A stretch of 64,000 bases of DNA from JBGPGW01 sp046349515 (GTDB taxonomy: Bacteria; Pseudomonadota; Alphaproteobacteria; CADEGL01), in the NCBI GenBank assembly GCA_046349515.1, contig JAXMCE010000004.1:124001-188000 (forward strand), given 5' to 3'. Each line of letters opens with the position of its first letter. Position 1 is the first letter of the stretch. The notes under the pieces are model-generated. The model was not told the DNA's origin. It ran no database searches and saw only the letters and a program-made list of their open reading frames with translations. Below are positions 61,397 through 64,000 of the stretch, one piece after another. The position numbers and the translations under genes were made by a program.

Positions 61397-62394
61397 GGCA
61401 GCTCGAACCCGTGGGCGTAGGGATCGCGGTCGTCGATCATGATCGTGTTGTAGCCGGTGATGCGCGACCAGCCCTCGACGCTCGGGAGGATGGCCGGATG
61501 GTTGCCCACCTTAGCCAATCCCTCGACCCGCCCGCGGAAAAGGCTGCCGATGATGCTCTCGTGCACGTAGTCCTCGCCCGGCTTGAGCGCGCCGCGCGCG
61601 ACGAGAAGCGCCATGCGCGCGGACGTCCCCGTGCCGCAGGGCGAGCGGTCGATGCCGCGCGTGCCGAGGAACACGGCATTGCGGCCATGCGCCTCTTTCT
61701 TCGTGGGCTTGCCCGTCCACATGATGTGCTCGATTTCCCGGATCGTCGGATTCTCAGGGTGCACGCAGTCGATAGCCGTATTGAGGCGCGTCCTCAACTC
61801 GGGCGAGATGCGGATGATGTCGAGCGCCGTCATGTGCTCGAGCCCGCGGAAGTTCGTCTGCGGCTCGACGATGGCGTAGAAATTTCCGCCATAGGCGATG
61901 TCGACGGAAAGGCGCCCAAGCTCGGGACAATCGACCTCGACGCCCGTCGCATGGACGTAGGAGGCGACGTTGCGGATGCGAACGCTCTCGACGTGCTCAC
62001 CGTTCATGGCGTAGCGCGCCTCGACCACTCCCGCGGGCGTATCCAGACGCAGCACGCCCGCTTCCTTGGGCCAGACGAGGCCGCGCTCGACCGCGACCGT
62101 CACCGTGCCGATCGTGCCGTGCCCGCACATGGGAAGCGAACCGCTGACCTCGATGAAGACGACGCCGAGATCGCAGTCTGGCCGCGTCGGAGGGTAAAGG
62201 ATGCTGCCCGACATCATGTCGTGCCCCCGCGGCTCGAACATGAGGCCCGTGCGGATCCAATCGAACTCGGCGATGAAATTCTGGCGGCGCTCGCTGGCCG
62301 TCGCGCCGTTGAGGGGCGGCGCGCCCCCGGCAACCACGCGTACGGGGCAGCCGCAGGTGTGGGAATCGACGCAGAAGAAGGTGTGGGTGGCCAT
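61393..62394 (-). CDS. 4-hydroxyproline 2-epimerase / proline racemase family
   Basis: 333 residues. A cofactor-free two-base epimerase. Both catalytic cysteines are present: Cys90 in SLPMCGHGT and Cys253 in DRSPCGTGT. This excludes the hydroxyproline dehydratase branch, which has Thr in the second place. The divergent D-amino-acid dehydrogenase gene suggests trans-4-hydroxy-L-proline to cis-4-hydroxy-D-proline rather than plain proline racemisation; that is inference from context. Confidence 0.92.
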   Translation of the reverse strand: MATHTFFCVDSHTCGCPVRVVAGGAPPLNGATASERRQNFIAEFDWIRTGLMFEPRGHDMMSGSILYPPTRPDCDLGVVFIEVSGSLPMCGHGTIGTVTVAVERGLVWPKEAGVLRLDTPAGVVEARYAMNGEHVESVRIRNVASYVHATGVEVDCPELGRLSVDIAYGGNFYAIVEPQTNFRGLEHMTALDIIRISPELRTRLNTAIDCVHPENPTIREIEHIMWTGKPTKKEAHGRNAVFLGTRGIDRSPCGTGTSARMALLVARGALKPGEDYVHESIIGSLFRGRVEGLAKVGNHPAILPSVEGWSRITGYNTIMIDDRDPYAHGFELP

Positions 62395-62430
62395 GGATCA
62401 CGCGCCGTGTTGGACCAGAAAAATCTTGTC

Positions 62431-62458
62431 ATAACAGAGAGTTATAGTCTCTAATAAC
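62431..62458. promoter_or_regulatory. Operator-like cluster of three ATAAC/GTTAT half-sites
   Basis: ATAAC (62431-62435), GTTAT (62441-62445) and ATAAC (62454-62458) alternate in orientation, giving two overlapping inverted repeats. They lie in the AT-rich middle of the 148-bp gap between the divergent epimerase and dehydrogenase genes. A local regulator (for example GntR family) is plausible, but none is encoded in view. Confidence 0.45.
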
Positions 62459-62542
62459 CCTCTCGCCCGACTGCCCCTCTCCGGACAGAATGGCATCACG
62501 GGCGTGCGGACTCACCGCCGCGCCCAGCAAGGAGCATCGTCC

Positions 62543-63787
62543 ATGACCAACGGCCGTCGCGCAACCGTCATCGGCGCCGGAGTCGTCGGCATGGCGTGCG
62601 CCTATTCGCTCCAGCGCGAAGGGTGGGCGGTGACCGTGATCGACCGCCTGCCGCCGGGTGAGAGCACGTCGTTCGGCAATGCAGGCGGGATTGGCGTCGA
62701 CCACGCGTTCCCTGTCGCGACTCCCGGCGTGTTGAGCCGCGTGCCGCGCTATCTTCTGGATCCCCTGGGTCCGCTCGCGTTGAGACCTGGCCACGCGCTG
62801 CGCATGATTCCGTGGCTGCTGCGCTTCCTGCCGATGGGCAGCGGCGAGCGTCTCGAACGCACGATCGACTCACTCGGCGCGCTCCAGCATGTCGCCTATG
62901 AGTGCTGGGCGCCGATCCTCAAGGAGACGCGCCTCGAGACGGAAATCCGTCCCACCGGCTGCATCACGCCCTACGAGAGCGAGGCCACGTTCCAGGCGGA
63001 TTGGCCGATGTGGCAGAAGCTCCAGGCACGCGGCTATGCGAGCCAAAAGCTTGGCGCTTCCGAGCTCCGCCAAATGGAGCCGGCGCTCCCCGCGCGCTAC
63101 ACGATGGCCATGTTCGAACCGCAGTTCTGGCACGTCCTCGATCCCTACAGGATCGTGACGGGCTTGGCCGAGGCCTTCGAACGTAACGGCGGCAAGATCC
63201 TGCGCGAGACCGTGAGCGCCTTCGAACTCGGCTCCGACGGGCCCAAGGCGATCCGGACCAACCGCGGACTTCACCTGGTCGATCACCTCGTCGTCGCGGC
63301 GGGGGCGGTGTCCAATCGCCTGTCGGCCCTTCTCGGCAGCAAGGTGCCGCTCGAAGCCGGGCGCGGCTATCACGTGACGATGCCCAACTCCGGCATCGAG
63401 TTGCGCCATGTCCTCGTGGCGCCGGAACATCAAGTCGCCATCACCCCCATGTCGATGGGGTTGCGCTTTGCCGGAACGCTTGAATTCGCCGGCGCCGATT
63501 CGGCGCCCAATTGGCGGCGGGCCGACGCGATCGTCCGCGTGGCCAAGCGCGTCTTCCCCGACATCAAGACCGAGGGTTACACTCAGTGGTCAGGGGACCG
63601 GCCGATGATGCCGGATTCGATTCCCGTGATCTCGCGCTCGCCCCACTTCCGCAACGTCTACTACGCCTTCGGCAGCGGCCATTATGGGCTGACTCAGGGC
63701 GCGGTGATCGGCAGGCTCGTCACGGAAATGATGGGCGGCAAGTCGACCTTCCTCGAGACGTCGCCCTACCGAATCGACAGGTTCTGA
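62543..63787 (+). CDS. FAD-dependent D-amino-acid (D-hydroxyproline) dehydrogenase-like
   Basis: 414 residues of the DadA/DAO flavoprotein family. The FAD motif VIGAGVVGMACAYSL is at the N-terminus, with SFGNAGGIG following as in DadA-type enzymes, and the C-terminal GSGHYGLTQGAVIGRLVTEM closes the FAD site. AAGGAG precedes the ATG at 62543. Divergent from the epimerase gene, it would oxidise cis-4-hydroxy-D-proline or D-proline. A close paralogue starts 8 bp after its stop. Confidence 0.9.
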   Translation: MTNGRRATVIGAGVVGMACAYSLQREGWAVTVIDRLPPGESTSFGNAGGIGVDHAFPVATPGVLSRVPRYLLDPLGPLALRPGHALRMIPWLLRFLPMGSGERLERTIDSLGALQHVAYECWAPILKETRLETEIRPTGCITPYESEATFQADWPMWQKLQARGYASQKLGASELRQMEPALPARYTMAMFEPQFWHVLDPYRIVTGLAEAFERNGGKILRETVSAFELGSDGPKAIRTNRGLHLVDHLVVAAGAVSNRLSALLGSKVPLEAGRGYHVTMPNSGIELRHVLVAPEHQVAITPMSMGLRFAGTLEFAGADSAPNWRRADAIVRVAKRVFPDIKTEGYTQWSGDRPMMPDSIPVISRSPHFRNVYYAFGSGHYGLTQGAVIGRLVTEMMGGKSTFLETSPYRIDRF

Positions 63788-63795
63788 CCCGACCG

Positions 63796-64000
63796 ATGGC
63801 CGAGACCGAGCACGTCCTCGTCATCGGTGCCGGCATCATCGGCACGGGCATCGCGGCCTCGCTTCAACGCGAGGGACACAAAGTCACCATCATCGATCGG
63901 CTCGAGCCCGGGCGCGCCTGCTCCTTCGGCAATGGCGGTGGGATCGGCGTCACCTCGATCCCGCCCCTTTCGACTCCCGGCGTTCTTTGGAAGATTCCCC
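63796..64000 (+). CDS. Second FAD-dependent D-amino-acid dehydrogenase-like protein (3' end outside window)
   Basis: The first 68 codons are present. The FAD motif VIGAGIIGTGIAASLQREG, IIDRLEPGR and SFGNGGGIGV, then STPGVL, line up residue for residue with the preceding gene, so the two are tandem paralogues. The start is ATG 63796, 8 bp after the previous stop. Whether the copy is intact cannot be judged here. Confidence 0.85.
   Translation, partial: MAETEHVLVIGAGIIGTGIAASLQREGHKVTIIDRLEPGRACSFGNGGGIGVTSIPPLSTPGVLWKIP

Overview
The window is GC-rich (roughly two thirds G+C by eye), densely coded chromosomal DNA. No phage, transposase, CRISPR or rRNA genes were seen. The gene set points to a free-living alphaproteobacterium: carAB-greA next to an ELM1-family gene, a yqeY-dnaG-rpoD operon, a CpdR-type response regulator beside an N-formylglutamate amidohydrolase, trxB-lysR, MlaE with a fused STAS domain, PleC/DivJ-like kinases, and one exact CtrA-type motif. 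A finer placement (Rhodospirillales- or Rhizobiales-like) would be a guess.

Layout. 0-9.8 kb: the 3' end of ligA; a flavin reductase with a Nudix-like tail; a methionine-cycle operon on the minus strand (ArsR-methyltransferase fusion, metF, metH) with an AT-rich operator-like palindrome; then, divergently, mlaA, mlaC and a small lipoprotein. 9.8-13.4 kb: ettA, two envelope lipoproteins, a CBS-domain protein. 13.6-17 kb: an Ldh2-type dehydrogenase, a Rieske oxygenase with the Glu-bridged iron site of carnitine/betaine oxygenases, an NAD-dependent epimerase, and a CAU-anticodon tRNA. 17-29.2 kb: housekeeping core (Tim44-like protein, rpoD, dnaG, yqeY, carA, carB, greA, ELM1). 29.2-40.3 kb: an accessory-looking block holding a PAS histidine kinase, a 2OG-Fe(II) oxygenase paired with an unrecognised 635-residue repeat protein, a ring-hydroxylating oxygenase (alpha, beta, ferredoxin), an ABM-like protein, and a three-subunit molybdenum hydroxylase with CoxG. 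40.4-48 kb: trxB-lysR, a gap with a structured-RNA candidate ending in a strong terminator, msrP, glcF-glcE-glcD. 48-52 kb: a secreted protein, rpmJ, a methyltransferase behind a CtrA-type site, a DHA2 transporter, tRNA-Val(GAC). 52-57 kb: cpdR, N-formylglutamate amidohydrolase, mlaE-mlaF-mlaD with an auxiliary lipoprotein. 57-64 kb: a histidine kinase, a gamma-glutamyltransferase behind an exact CRP-type palindrome, a MATE exporter, a hydroxyproline/proline epimerase, and two tandem D-amino-acid dehydrogenase-like flavoproteins, the second cut by the window end.

How the genes fit together. The Mla lipid-transport machine is fully represented but in two loci about 44 kb apart. The 5.5-7.5 kb operon is a regulator-plus-remethylation unit for methionine. 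The 61.4-64 kb genes form the front half of a trans-4-hydroxyproline/D-proline catabolic route. The 33-40 kb block looks like an aromatic or heteroaromatic oxidation module of unknown substrate and lacks a visible reductase for its Rieske ferredoxin. The least explained items are the 2OG-oxygenase/635-residue pair at 30.7-33.2 kb and the multi-hairpin RNA candidate at 42.5-42.7 kb.
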